Assembly (NCBI RefSeq): GCF_963583255.1
Contig: NC_084815.1
Span: forward strand, 5,317,724-5,381,723
Source of the DNA: Pyrus communis
Taxonomy: Eukaryota; Streptophyta; Magnoliopsida; Rosales; Rosaceae
Direction of reading: 5' to 3'
DNA: 64,000 bases
The first letter of the stretch is position 1, and every line of letters starts with the position of its first letter. A program made the position numbers and the translations under genes. This document shows, piece by piece, positions 43,604 to 55,732 of this stretch. The notes below the pieces were generated by a model, which was given only the letters and a program-made list of their open reading frames with translations, searched no databases and was not told the origin of the DNA.

Positions 43604-46600
43604 CTAAGAAAATAATGCGGCGTAATCTACGGGGTCGTAATTCAGAGGCGGCTGGATGTGGACGGGCTGAGAGGTTGAAGGGGCAGAGTTGTGGGCTTGC
43701 TCAAGTTGGAGGGGCTCGGATGTCGACGGGGGACGAAGATCCGGGAGACGAATGCCAGACTGACTGAAAGCTTGTACAATCTGTGACATCTGGCTCCTAT
43801 ACGAGGAGAGTTCAGTCTTAAGGTCAACCACTTCTGCTGTCAAAGCTGTCACCTGACTCTTTGATTGCTATGATGAAGGGGCTCTAGGTTCCCGCCGCCA
43901 AGCATTCCCTATCCGCCTACAATACATCCTCGGCCTCCGCCCGAGAGTCTGATCGAAGGTCTCCGTAAGGATCTGAAACTCCATATCTTTTAGGGGATCC
44001 ATAAACATGAGCGGAGTCTCTGGAGGAAGCTGGGAGGCGGACTCCTGAAGAACTAATTGCCTCTTCTCCATCATCGTCGCATGTGTAATATAACATCAAA
44101 TATTAATTATAACATTCAAATAATAGCCATGAAACTTGAATGTGTAAGATAGTAATTACAATTGAAGAATACTTACATGAAGGTACTCGGCCAACTCATC
44201 CCCGGGTCGAACATAGACGTCGCTAAAGACATCGATCTCTGGGAATTTTGAAACCCTCTGAATAGAACAAGAGAAGAAAAATGTTAGTACGAAAAAAAAA
44301 ATTAATATTAATGACATATTAAACTTTATTATTACCCGTCGCCGCGCCTCCATCCTATATGAGAAGGGCCTCGAACCGGAATGGTGGAGAAAAGTCTTTT
44401 TCTCTCGATTGCTCTTGTTGACTTTCGCCTTCTTCTATTATACAAAAAAGTAAACGTATTAGTTCAAATTTAAATGAAATATAAAAAAATCAATAAACAT
44501 TAGTAAGAAATGTATAATACTTTTAAACTTGATATAAAAAAACGTACCACACAGTCGGGCTCCTAGAAATGACTGCAAAGCCACGCCCAATTATCTTCCC
44601 GGTCCTTAAACTCCGTCGTGCAACCCTCCTCAAGTGTGACCTGCGGATCATCAAATGTCTCAAAATATTGGTGCAGGTCGCTCTTCCACTGCTTGTACTG
44701 TTTAGCGAAGAGCCTGTTGACGTATGCTAACATATCCTCGTTGATGTCGTCGATATTATAGTTTGTCTGCAATGTAACAAATTAATTACATATATTAAGT
44801 AATATAAATATATAAAATTTAAAGGAAAAACAATTAAAAGGTAGGATACTTACCGAAAACTGTGCGCACACCTTCATCCTCACCTCGTCTGGCATCGACT
44901 TCCAAGACTTCCATTGGATAGGGCAATAGGTCCGAACGACGTGACCCATGTCGTGGGCCAATGCGCTATGCTGCTCCGCCATTGGCGTAGCCTAATGCCG
45001 GTCGCCATATCCCATCGTGACACTTCCATTGGTCACCTGGGTGATCTTTGCCGTCTTCAATTGGCGACAAGGTCCTCGGGTGTTTTTCTTGGCTGCAAAG
45101 AAATGTAAAGTTAACGTTAACCCAAAACTAATAACAAATCCTACTAAAATTTCACATAACCTCCCTATAATTAAAACATTTCCCAAAATCCTGAAAATAA
45201 CATAAACAATATATGTATCCAACACAATGATCACAACTGTTTAATAATAGGTTCGGAACGATGACAACAATAAATAATATATATAATAACTTTTTAATCC
45301 TTAAATGACGTAACTTAACAAACTGAACCGAAAATAACAAAACTAAGTTAATTGAAATTTCTTTCTACTTTAATGACCAGCGGTGGAGGCACATCACAAC
45401 TATTGGACTCTAAAAACATATAACAAAAATGAACATATTCAACAGTAGTGATGAAAAGGATAGACCAGGCATTAAAGATATAGGTGAAACACTACAGAAA
45501 TAACCATACTAACAGACGAATTCTATTGCATAAGAACTCAAACATTTAGCTTTTTTAGCACTGTCTTCCTGCTACTCTACCATGCATAAGTTGAAATACA
45601 AACACAAATTATACTTGATGAAAAGGCATGAGAAAAACACAACTGAGAAATGTTCCAAACAATTCATAAAGAACCGATGACAGCCACCACCCATTTTATG
45701 TCCTGAACCATGTCTCTCGCTCATTGCTAAACCAAAAGGGCTCAATCACATAGTCAATCGCCAAATAATTCATCTAAAATCATAACAATACCTTAACGAA
45801 ATACTTTTCAAACTAAGGAATTGCGGATAATATCTTGGCTCAACTGCCTCAAAACCAATAACCGTCACTAGGCAATTCTTTACTAATTTGCAATGTCATT
45901 CAGCAACCAAATTCTTATCATATTTCATATTTTGTATTCCTTATAAGGTTTCTACTTTGCCAACATCGTATGCACTGTTACAAAATGTAAATACAATCCA
46001 ACTCCGTGATTTGCATAAGTAAACAACAATTACTTTCAGTTCATGCAAGCATATGCATTTCAAAAGCACAATGATATGTCTGCTTTACATATTTTCTTTC
46101 TACTTACCTAACTAACTAAAGATCGAACTTAGAGCAGCTGTAGCTCAAATTTTGAACAAAATTAAACTAGTAAAACTCTGAATTAAGCAGAAAAATTGAA
46201 CAAACATTTTTAAAGACACGTTGTTCCCTACAAAGAACTAATGACCACCCTCCTAGCATCATTAGGCAATCCAATATCACGTAGAATAGTGTATATGGAG
46301 AAATCACCAAAGCATTATAGAAAGAAAAAAAAAAAAAAATAGTTATCTACTTGCGGGCTGTTATTAAACTTTACCTTATTGTGACCCCAAGACATCAGTA
46401 GTGGATGCCGATGATGTGTCGAGCGTGCGAGGGTGGCGGTGACCACGCCTAGTGCTAACAGGTAGTGCCACTTATAAGGCAGATGAGGCCGACGCCTGGG
46501 AGACCCCGGGACCAACCAGATCAACCGGCATGTGGTCCATTTCTGCTAGAGTAGTGGCAGCTGACGGTTGAGTCGGGGGAGGCGAACAGGGTGCAGTCGT

Positions 46601-46633
46601 CACCTCCTTATGACTTCTAATAAGGTTTGACAT
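43604..46633 (-). pseudogene. Transposase_24-type CACTA gene (TnpA-like)
   Basis: Pieces follow one another on the - strand across introns. A Pro/Ser/Thr-rich N-terminus starts at an ATG (46633) directly after a TTGTGCAG acceptor. Then come RGPCRQLKTAKITQVTNG (45060), YCPIQWKSWKSMPDEVR ending at a GTAAGT donor, NRLFAKQYKQWKSDL (44700), DVYVRPGDELAEYLH (44200) and GRRPRMYCRRIGNAW (43900). A Gln/Ser/Pro-rich coiled tail follows to 43604. This is the Ptta/En/Spm (Transposase_24) family, presumed to bind the terminal repeats. In-frame stops occur after GYGDRH, after LCSHF and after REPRAPSS. An upstream exon at 48633-48826 with a good donor (CTAAG/GTAAAT) may be its 5' UTR. Confidence 0.8.
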
Positions 46634-48632
46634 CTGCACAATTAGAAGAAAAAAAATCATTAAGTATACGTAAATCCCATCACATGCCTAATTATGTGGC
46701 ACGTTTGAGTGCCTAATTATGTGGCATATCACACACACACGAACCCCACGCATAACTAAATCAAGCATTTGAACCATATATATACCGTTAAATATAAAAT
46801 TGACAATTAAACCATAAAAGCATGTTGACCTATATGCATTTCCCCATTTAATTAAACAACAAGAAAACAAAAATATATACTGTACTTAGAGCCAATTGGC
46901 TCGGGCAGCTATTGCCTTATGTAGGCCTCGAAACATAAACACAAACATATCCTTCATTACTTTTTCTCAAATTCATATGAGTTCCCCTCCTTTCAATTGA
47001 GATTACCCAAAAAAAAAAAAAAAAAAACAAAAAGCAGAAACTATGTCTCTGTTTCTCATATGTGGAGAAACTGCTTCTTAAAACCAGATCTCACAGTTTA
47101 AGTGAAAGTGTCCAAATGATGCAACAAAATATTCAAAAAACACACTTCAAGGCCCCAAGGCCCAAACACAAAGCTAAATTCTAAATCCCTAGTCCTAAGA
47201 CCCAACATTACACCCTAGAATACACAAATTATGTCATTACATGGAAAGGACGATAAACAAACCTAAAGAAAGCCAGTTCAAAAGGGTTGGAATTCCACAA
47301 TGCGAGACCCCATTAAAGGAACTATCAAGATGTATTATACATGACATATTTATCTATAATCACACATAAACATATAACTAGAATGGGCAGGGTATCCTAC
47401 TATTTCGAGTAATTTAGGGCATGCTTAATGACCTCACAACGCATCAAATCTACCCAACTATGGGTGTAGAGACTAGAATGCCTTTGTCCACTCAACTTAA
47501 TACCATACTCAGTTACAGCCTCTGCTACAAGACTCGACGGCTCTTCTTTGTTTGAATTGCTTCTTACAAATAGCATTAGTCAAGTGTAGAACCACAACTG
47601 TATGATATATTTTCTCATACAAATAGCATTAAAAAGTTTGAAAATTAAGAGAATAAAATGATTAGCAATTTAGAAAAGGAAAGTGATTTTCAAAGACCTT
47701 CTATAGAATCACACTCCCACTCTTGATTTATCGTCATCGGATTGAATAAATAAAACGAAATCAATAGGCTTGATTAAATAGAAGTGTATAAGAAGCTAAA
47801 AAAGGTGTCGACATTAATTCCTTTTTGGAAATATATAAAGGGTGTGGGAAAGAACCTATGGTAGGTTCCTTTTCACTCTTCAAAACGAAGAACAAGATAA
47901 AATTGATACCAAGTTCAACACCAACAAAGCACCAAAACATGGCAACTTTTAAGAACCAAATTTGTTTCTCAAGAACAATAATATGTAGTCAGGGAAGAAG
48001 GAAAACAAAGATTTGACATAGAAAGTAGGACCATTGTTACATGTTCAAACAAAACTTAAAGCTTGTTAAGACAATTTAGTTTAGAACGATTCCGTAACAA
48101 AATCTCATCACAAAAATTAGGCATATGATGCTAGTAATACTCGAAATAGTATGAGGTCATTAAGCACAATAATATGAGATCATTAAGCACACCCTAAATT
48201 TCTTGAAATAGTATGCACTGTTACAAAATATTTCACCAAAAGACCCGAAATTGTAAACACCCAAATGATTACATGTATACAAATATGTCTGTAACTAAGA
48301 ACATGCACCAAAAAACTGCCATGCCATACATACATTCAATTATACATAGAGGTTTAATCATATACAATTATTCTATGCATCTTTCTAAACATTAGAACCC
48401 TAATTGTAGAACCCTAAATTAGATTAGAACCCTAGTTCTAGAACCCTAATTCAAAGCAATTATTTAAAACATTAGAACCCTAATTGTAGAACCTTAAAGC
48501 AGATTAGAACCCTAGTTCTAGAATCCTAATTCAAAGCAATTATCAAATCAAAGTAATAATTCAAAACATTAGAACCCTAATTGTATAACCCTAATTCCTA
48601 ATTTGACTAGAGTTAAGTAGATTGAAATTTAC
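46634..48632 (-). other. long 5' intron or spacer of the Transposase_24-type gene
   Basis: Non-coding AT-rich DNA between a donor at 48632 and an acceptor at 46634. Its 5' end (48391-48600) is an AACCCTA-rich repeat, listed separately. No nested gene is recognised. Confidence 0.45.
48391..48600. repeat. AGAACCCTAATT repeats (telobox-like)
   Basis: A unit beginning ATTAGAACCCTAATTGTA recurs at 48391, 48471 and 48569. Each long unit also holds a second TAGAACCCTA pair. The CCCTAA core is the plant telomere/telobox word. The repeat lies just inside the predicted first intron of the Transposase_24-type gene, a place where teloboxes often occur in plant genes. Confidence 0.7.
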
Positions 48633-48644
48633 CTTAGAGGGAGA

Positions 48645-48770
48645 GTGATGTCGGAGGAGGAAGAGATAAGGTTGTCGAAGGAGGAAGAGAGAGCGCTGTC
48701 AGAGGAGGAAGAGAGAGGGTTGCCGGAGGAGGAAGAGAGAGTGCGAGGGAAAGCTGAGGGAGATGGTTGT
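48645..48770. repeat. GAGGAGGAAGAGAGAG short tandem repeat
   Basis: Four to five units of about 24-27 bp (TCGGAGGAGGAAGAGA). On the - strand it reads as Ser-rich peptide within the putative leader exon. Confidence 0.6.
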
Positions 48771-48920
48771 CGGAGGAAGAGTTCACAGAGAGGAGAGGTG
48801 AGGGGAAAGTGGGAAAGTGTTTCCAATTTCAGTTTAATCCCGAGTTTATTGCACGGCGAACAGAAGATATTCGTGGCGCAATAAATTCAAATTTTCACGA
48901 AATTTTTTTCATGCGCGCCC

Positions 48921-49020
48921 AATTTTCAGCTCATTGCGCGACGAAGAATAATTAATCGTCGTGCAAATGCCAGTTGTGCGACAAATAATATTTTGTTTGT
49001 CGCGCAATGAGCTGAAAATT
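48921..49020. repeat. 22-bp perfect inverted repeat between the CACTA genes
   Basis: AATTTTCAGCTCATTGCGCG.. at 48921-48942 has an exact complement at 48999-49020. In the 56-bp loop lie more GTCGTGCAAA and GTGCGACAAA words. The arm includes the element's subterminal motif. Confidence 0.85.
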
Positions 49021-49151
49021 TAATTTACCCAAGTAAATTTTTTAAAATTTATATTTATTCAAATAAAACCAATTTATTTATAACATAAGATAATTAATTA
49101 CAAAAAATTTCATTTACTATGTTTTACATGGCAAGTCACAAATAAATTGCA

Positions 49152-52100
49152 TTATTCATCATCCGAACTATAATAACTTTCGCTATCGTCGCTATCATCA
49201 CTTTCGGTCTCCTCATCCTCATCCTCGATAACTACATCACCGTCGTCGTTTGGGCGCACTGCAACCCCGTATTGCGGAAGATCACCAAGGTCAATTGTAA
49301 TTGACTGAATCAGTATTTCGATTGAAGACACTCCTTGTATCTGAAACGGCTTTTGGATAAGATTTGTATCTCGAAGTGTTTCCGCATCATTTTCCATTGA
49401 AGATTCTAAACATTGGTCAGTGACGTTGTTGACGTCGTCGGCAGTTGAGTCTTGTTCTGGTATAGCATACACATTCCTCTGATCCATCTTCTAAACAACT
49501 TTCCAACCTTTCCCGGCTTTAAGGTTATTTAGATACACAATCTGTTTTGCCATGTTTGCCAAAATGTAAGGGTCGTCATCATACCAAGTTCTGTTAATGT
49601 TCATAGATAGTAAGCCATGGTCGATTTTAACACTTCCCTTCGTATTTGGGTTTGTATCAAACCATCGACACTTAAACATGATCACTTGGTATCGATCTTT
49701 GTAAAGCATTTGCATGACAATTGTTAGTTTGTCATAGAAATCAATGTCCGTACTTTCGCCTCCACCTCGGACATGGACACTGCTGTTTTGCGTACACAAC
49801 TTGTCATCTCGTGCAGTCCCCAAAAACTTGACGCTGTTAACATGGCAAACCGAGAACAGTTCATCGTGAATCGGGCCGAACGCCAAGTTATATAACTCTT
49901 CACTATAAGTGGGGGAATTCGATGCTTTCATTATACAAAAACATACAAATGTTAGTTTGAGAAAATTAAATACTACAGTATATATCACAAATTGAAAACA
50001 CTTATAACTTACATATTCAAGAAACCACTGTGGAAACAATTGTCGGCATTTCTTGGCATACAAATGTGATGGATGTTCTCGCTTCATCATTTCTTCATGA
50101 TCATCTAAGTATGCCATTATCTCGTCACAATTGTTCGGTACGAACTAATGCGCTACCTCCATGTCATTTTTAGAAAACGACTCGCCTCGTATAAGATCTC
50201 CAAAATGTCGTCAGCTTTTTGAAAGTTTTTCCTTTCTCACACCCCCATCATTATTGTGCTGAGGACAATTAAAACTCGTCTCCACATCTTTTAAATACAT
50301 TCCATAAAAAGTAAAAGACTCATATTGAACCCAAGCCTCTATAATTGATCTTTCGGGCTTCGCCCTGTTGTGTAAACTTTCTTTCAGCTCCCCAAGAAGC
50401 TTGCCAACATAAAACGATACGATACAAATTAGGAAGCGTGGGCTAATGATGCATAAACAAATGATGAGGATTATATACCTTTCTATTGGATACATCCAAC
50501 GATAGTTGACAGGACTAGCAAACAATGCTTTTTTGGGCAAGTGAACCATCATGTTGATCATACTTGTGAAAAAAACTGGACGGAATATCATCTCAAACTT
50601 GCATAGGACTTGGACAATGTCATGGCGCAACTGATTAACATTCGTTTTTCATAACGTTCTTGCCATCGGTTGGGAGAAAAATCTGGACAACAACATGATT
50701 GGCTTCACAACATCTTCCAACAATAGGTGTCAAATACCCACAGGAAGTATGCATTGCATAAACATATGGCAATTATGACTCTTTAGTCCAGCAAATTTAC
50801 CCCCGTCAACGTTCACACAACGCGCAATATTAGAAGAATACCCATCAAGAAACTTTACAGACGATACAAACTTTAAAACTCTTTTTTGTCATTCAGTTTC
50901 ATGGAAAAAACGCAAGATCCTTTTTGGCTTTGTTACTGTCCCTATTCATCCATAAACCCCCCTGTATGCCCATTCTTTGCAAATCAAGACAAGCTTTGAT
51001 CGTGTCCTTTATCTTGCCCTCGATATCTAGAATGGTGCCCACCAATGTGTCAAATATGTTTTTCTTAACATGCATGATGTCAAGGTTGTGTCTCAATTTT
51101 AGTTTCGACCAATACAAGAGCTCAAAAAACATAGGCTTGTGTGTCCAGTTCATATGTGTAGAAGGTCTGATCCTACTCACTGTTTTCCCTAATAGAGCAA
51201 AATCCAAACGGTTAAGCCGTTCCAAAATTTGATCACTAGACCATTCTCTAGGTTTGAGGCGATGCTCTATTTTTCCGTCAAACTCTTTATCCTTTTCTCG
51301 CCACTCGTGGTCCCATGGCAACCATCTCCGATGACCAAGGTAAATTTTACAGCGTGCCAACCAGATATTACATCATCCTTGCATATAGGGCATGTCATAT
51401 AAACCTTAGTGCTCCACCCAAAAACCATTGCATATGCGGGAAAATCGTTCACAGTCCATATAATTGTTGCCCGTAAAGTGAACATCTTCCTAGTGGACTT
51501 ATCGTACGTGCACACACCGTTTGTCCATAAATCATTTAGCTCATCAACCAACGGCCTTAAGTAAACATCGATTGACCTACCAGGATCCTCAGTTATCAAA
51601 AAAGTCATCATCATGTATTCTTTTTTCATGCATTCTAAGGTGGCAAATTATATGGGAATACGAAAATCGGCCAAGTGCTGTGGTGTTGGTTTAGAACCCC
51701 GAACATATTGAATCCGTAAGTGGCTAGTCCCAATCTAACATTCCAGGGATCAGCAACAAACTCAGGGAACGTTTGATCGAACAATTTACATGCCTCCCCA
51801 TCTGCAGGATGCCTTATCACATCCTCGTCTACCCGTTTTTCCAAATGCCATCTCATGTCGGTGGCAGTATGCGTCGACATATACAATCGCTACAACCTAG
51901 GTTTCAGAGGTAGATAACGCATGACATTTTGTGGGATCTTAGTTGTTTTATTCTGAGATGTCATTTTGAACCTCGACTCATTGCATACAGGGCATTTATC
52001 CAATGCTTTATTCTCTTTGTAGAATAAAATATAATTATTTTTGCAAGCTTGAAACCCAATCCAAGACCATTCAACACCTTTTGTGCATGTCTATGGTCTT

Positions 52101-52681
52101 TCAGCAAACAATTGTCCCTTGGAAGCATTCTTGAAAACCCCTAAAAAATAATTGAAACACTGGTTCGACATACGATACTTAATTTTTCCGTGCATTAGTT
52201 CCACAATAGCTATGAGAACCGAAAAGCTCTCCCACCTCGGGTATAAATCTTGGTTGGGATTTTTTAATAGTTTTTCATATTGTTCGAACTCTGCATTGAC
52301 CATTGGTGTTGGCACGTCATCTTCCCCTTCCTAATTGCTATTTGTCGATGCAAATGGAAAAGCGTCATTTATAATATCCATGACTTGTTCATTACAATCT
52401 AGTTCAACATTGTCCACTCTTGTGGCATTTGAAGACGAAGCATTGTCAAATTGTTCCCCATGGTGGTTCCAAGTATTATAGGTCTCTACCATTCCATTCC
52501 TTACTAAATGAAATCGAACATTTTCAATTGTCTCCCTTAATGTGTTGTTACGCCTCCTACAAGGACATCGGATTCTAGTTGCACCCGGGTTGTGTGTACG
52601 TGCAAAGTCAATAAAATCCTCGATTCCATCCAAGTATTCATTTGCGCATTTATTTGGGTTCTGTATCCACGTTCTGTCCAT
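49152..52681 (-). pseudogene. CACTA transposase Tnp2 (broken)
   Basis: Domains appear in normal order on the - strand. The transposase-associated N-terminal domain (52681 on; WIQNPNKCANEYLDG and CPCRRRNN) comes first. The Tnp2 core follows (CPVCNESRFKM, about 52000; RWHLEKR and ADGEACKLFDQTFPEF, 51800; MMMTFLITEDPGRSIDVYL, 51600; LDIMHVKKNIFDTL, 51050). Then come DUF4218 (RHDIVQVLCKFEMIFRPVFF to SFTFYGMYLKDVETSFN, 50630-50270, with one intron) and DUF4216 (VMQMLYKDRYQVIMFKCRWFD to WKVV, 49491). An acidic tail ends ESYYSSDDE. It would cut and paste the element. Stops include TAG at 52331, one after LPLKPRL near 51888, and TAG at 49491 where a Gln is expected (WKVV.KMDQRNVY). There are also frameshifts near 52100, 51640 and 51360. 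Confidence 0.9.
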
Positions 52682-53295
52682 AATTCTTGCAACCACAATA
52701 ATAGTACAACAATTAAAACAACTATGAAATGATGGTGTCACCTTATGCCTCCGGTAAGGGCCATATCCCATTCAGGAATGCATAGTTATGTCATGTAATT
52801 TATAGCTACATCAAATTAGATTTCGATGTGGATGAATTTCGGCAGCATCTTGGTACAGTTCTTTAGATGTACGATGTAGAAACAAAATACCTATGTGCCA
52901 CCCGAGGAACTTACAGAGATGACACCGAAATCTCTACAACTAAAACCTAATCTTGCAACCATAAACTATGCATTCCCAAATTGTCCAAATAATGGGACAA
53001 TTCAAGAATTAATTGGACCACAGTCGTTCTTTTGCATCCATGCGCGAAATCCAACTAATCCTCGAACAGGAAACTAAGTTTTACTAAAAATAAAAAAACA
53101 AGTACGAAGTTAATTTCAATTAACTTTTTACATCATAACACATATTTGTACGTCACGTACAAATTTAACAACATAATATAAACATAATTTCACAACACAA
53201 TATAAACATAATTTCACAACACAATATATGCAATATCCCTATAGACAATGAAGTTCATGGTGTTAGTATGAATTTACATTAATATTTTACCCTAA

Positions 53296-53329
<34 letters not shown>

Positions 53330-53596
53330 GCTTAGCAGTTACACCGAGATAGCTCAATCAACCTAGAAAAGAAGATGGAAGGAGTATTAGATGATGAAAT
53401 TGAGAGAAAATGGAAATGACGGATGCCGGATTGAGCAAAACCGAAAGAGATGAATGTAGAGGCAAAATCTGCAATTTTTGTATAGTTTGCCTCTGCACAA
53501 GCTAAATCTAGATTATGAAGTTCACTTTGGACGAATGATTTTGCATAACGAACAAGATTTTTGTCGCACAAATGTCCTTTCTGTGACTAACAAAGG

Positions 53597-53629
53597 TTTT
53601 GTCGCGCAAAGGTCATTTGCGCGACAAAA
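53597..53629. repeat. palindrome of the CACTA subterminal motif
   Basis: TTTTGTCGCGCAAA, a 5-bp loop, then TTTGCGCGACAAAA: a perfect 14-bp stem upstream of the transposase start. It is a likely paired binding site. Confidence 0.85.
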
Positions 53630-53994
53630 ATAATGTATTCATCGTGCAAGTTTACCATTTTTTTTATTTTATTTCCTTTACTTTATACTTTATTCTTTTC
53701 AACAAATTGCTCGACAAAAACATGTATTGCTGCGCAATGCATACTTTTAACTTTTTTTTTTAAGTTTTTCCATTTTCTTTTTATGTAATGTAATATCTAA
53801 ATTAAAAAATAAAACCTAATTAAACATTAAATTAATTACCAAAACTAATTTACTATCCCAAATACAAATTATAATTAATGTAAATATTAAATACTCATCC
53901 ATATAACATAAATTTATTAATTAAAATAAATATAAAGTCCACAAAATCTTAATTAAACAAAAAAAAATAAAAAAAAAAATTTAACAATTCAACT

Positions 53995-54378
53995 TCAAGC
54001 CATCTCTACCTCTGCATCCCGCAGCACATCAAACTTTCACTATCGGAAACGCTGCCTGAAAAGCCCATCCAAATGCTTCCATTGGTTTTCATCGGTTTCA
54101 TCAACATCCCAATGAACCTACATTAATGCCAATAACAATAAATTAGCAATTTTAAAAATACTACATTTTAACAAAAATAAATATACATTATTTAATACAA
54201 ACTTACCGATAACTCTCCCAGCATGGACTTCTTCAACTTCTCGACACATTTTTCCAAGACTCAAACTCGGCAGAACATTCCCTTCGCACTAAATCGCTAA
54301 TATCATAAATAAGTTTGGCGTATGCCTCAGCCATACTACAAGTTTCTTTTTGCCAAAACCTTCTCCAGAATCGGCCAT
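53995..54378 (-). pseudogene. small CACTA ORF A, related to the Transposase_24 core
   Basis: Starting from an ATG at 54378, frame pieces read MAEAYAKLIYDISDLVRREC, then EFESWKN, and after a one-base shift VEKLKKSMLGELS up to a GTAAGT donor. After an intron (acceptor near 54119) comes VHWDVDETDENQWKHLDGLF, two stops, and KFDVL to TGA at 53995. It aligns with ORF B and with the SWK region of the Transposase_24-type gene in the same element, with the intron at the same place and phase 0. Its function is unknown; a DNA-binding or regulatory module is inferred. Confidence 0.55.
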
Positions 54379-54868
54379 TGCTTTTGAAACAAAAACTTTT
54401 GAAATTTAGGGTTCTAAAATTGTGTTTATATAGCTATAGGAACCCTTTGCGCGACGAACACATTGGTCGTGCAAAGGCCTGAGTTCGTCGTGCAAACGCG
54501 TCGTAATTGCACAATAAATGGGATCGTTTGAACTCAATCTGACCTTTTTCTTGCACGACGAAAGAAGATCTTTGTCACGCGAAGTGTGCTTGTGCGACGA
54601 CAGTTTCATCGCGCAATCTCTTTAGCGACGACATAATTAATTGTGGTTATAAAGTTTACGTAAACATAGATATTACATAAACTTTATAATTACAATCAAA
54701 TTTTTAGTTAAATATTTATTCTAAAAATAATTAATACCATAATCCGTTCAATTATTTTAAAAACCAAATAGGAATTAAAGCCTAATTAAGTCCAAATACA
54801 TAATTTATAAATAAAAAAAAAACCCCTTCAATTTAAATATTGTCCTCAAAAACATAAATTTAAAACTA

Positions 54869-55325
54869 CTATTTCAATGGTCCTCCATTCCGCTCGACAT
54901 CATAACGCCACCGATTGTAACCTCCCTCCAACGCGTCCTCCATCAACTTCATCAACTGTTCGTTCGTATCATCATCAAGAGTATACTTATATTGTTACAC
55001 ATATATGGAAATAATTAATTCCACCATATAACAACAAATTTCACAAAATTAATTATTGATTCATCATCAGTATACTTACTAATAAATCATGCACCACCAC
55101 CTTCTTCGCATTCTCGAACACAAATTTTCAAGAACGCCACTCAGCAGTAGGACAATTATTCCGTATGGCTACAGCAATCGCATGCGTGAACTCAAAATGT
55201 TCCCACAAATCATGCGGGTTGGCATCGCGCACACTGATCCTTATTTTTGTCCTCCATCTTAGCACGAACATAATTGTGAAGAACAAGGAGAACAGAATTG
55301 TGAAGAATAATGACAGCAAAAGCAC
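54869..55325 (-). pseudogene. small CACTA ORF B, related to the Transposase_24 core
   Basis: The - strand frame starts with a possible hydrophobic leader (55325) or at MFVLRWRTK. It reads HDLWEHFEFTHAIAVAIRNN and CPTAEWRS, then a TGA where the relatives have Trp, then KFVFENAKKVVVHDLL to a GTAAGT donor (exon end 55080). Exon 2 starts at 54985 and reads YTLDDDTNEQLMKLMEDALE and GGYNRWRYDVERNG, ending at TAG (54869). The distance from SWK to the intron is 18 codons, the same as in ORF A and the Transposase_24-type gene. It is broken by one nonsense codon. Confidence 0.55.
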
Positions 55326-55349
55326 ATATTTATAGGAAAGTTAGGGCCT

Positions 55350-55720
55350 TTGGGCGACGAAGGCTTTGTCGCGCAAATATGTGTACTAAATGCAATCCTG
55401 ATTCCTCTAATTCACTTGCAGTGAATGGTCTGAGTGAAAATTGAAAGCAACTTGCGCGACAAACCCTTTGTCGCGCAAGGGTCACTTTTTCGTCGTGCAA
55501 GATTTTTGCGCCAAAAAAATTATCCCTCGTTTTTCTTGCTGACTTTGCGCGATGACTACACTTGTTTGTTGCTTTAGGTATTCTTGCGGGACGGATATTT
55601 TCGTCATGCAAATTTTTTTTTCTTGTTTTCTTTCCTCTCTTTTTTGCACGACGACATTGTTTCTTTGGTCGCGCAAGGACCTCTTGTGCGACAAAATTTT
55701 CTTCACCGCGCAAACTGTTT
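55350..55720. repeat. right subterminal repeat array of the CACTA element
   Basis: GTCGCGCAA, TTTGCGCGA, GTCGTGCAA and GTGCGACAAA words lie in both orientations up to the terminal CTACTAGTG, mirroring 43090-43440. Confidence 0.75.
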
Positions 55721-55732
55721 TTTCTACTAGTG

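Larger units (their letters stand above)
43079..55732 (-). mobile_element. CACTA (En/Spm) DNA transposon, 12.65 kb
   Basis: It starts CACTACG and ends CTAGTG, each followed inward by GTGCGACAAA or TTTGCGCG motifs. Dozens of GTCGCGCAAA / TTGTGCGAC words fill 43090-43440 and 55350-55720 as subterminal repeats. Inside, on the - strand, are a Tnp2-type transposase (49152-52681) and a Transposase_24-type gene (43604-46633), plus two small related ORFs near the right end. All coding parts are broken, so the element is dead. The 3 bp outside each end (CAC and TGG) do not match, so the target duplication has decayed or one end was reshaped. Confidence 0.9.
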
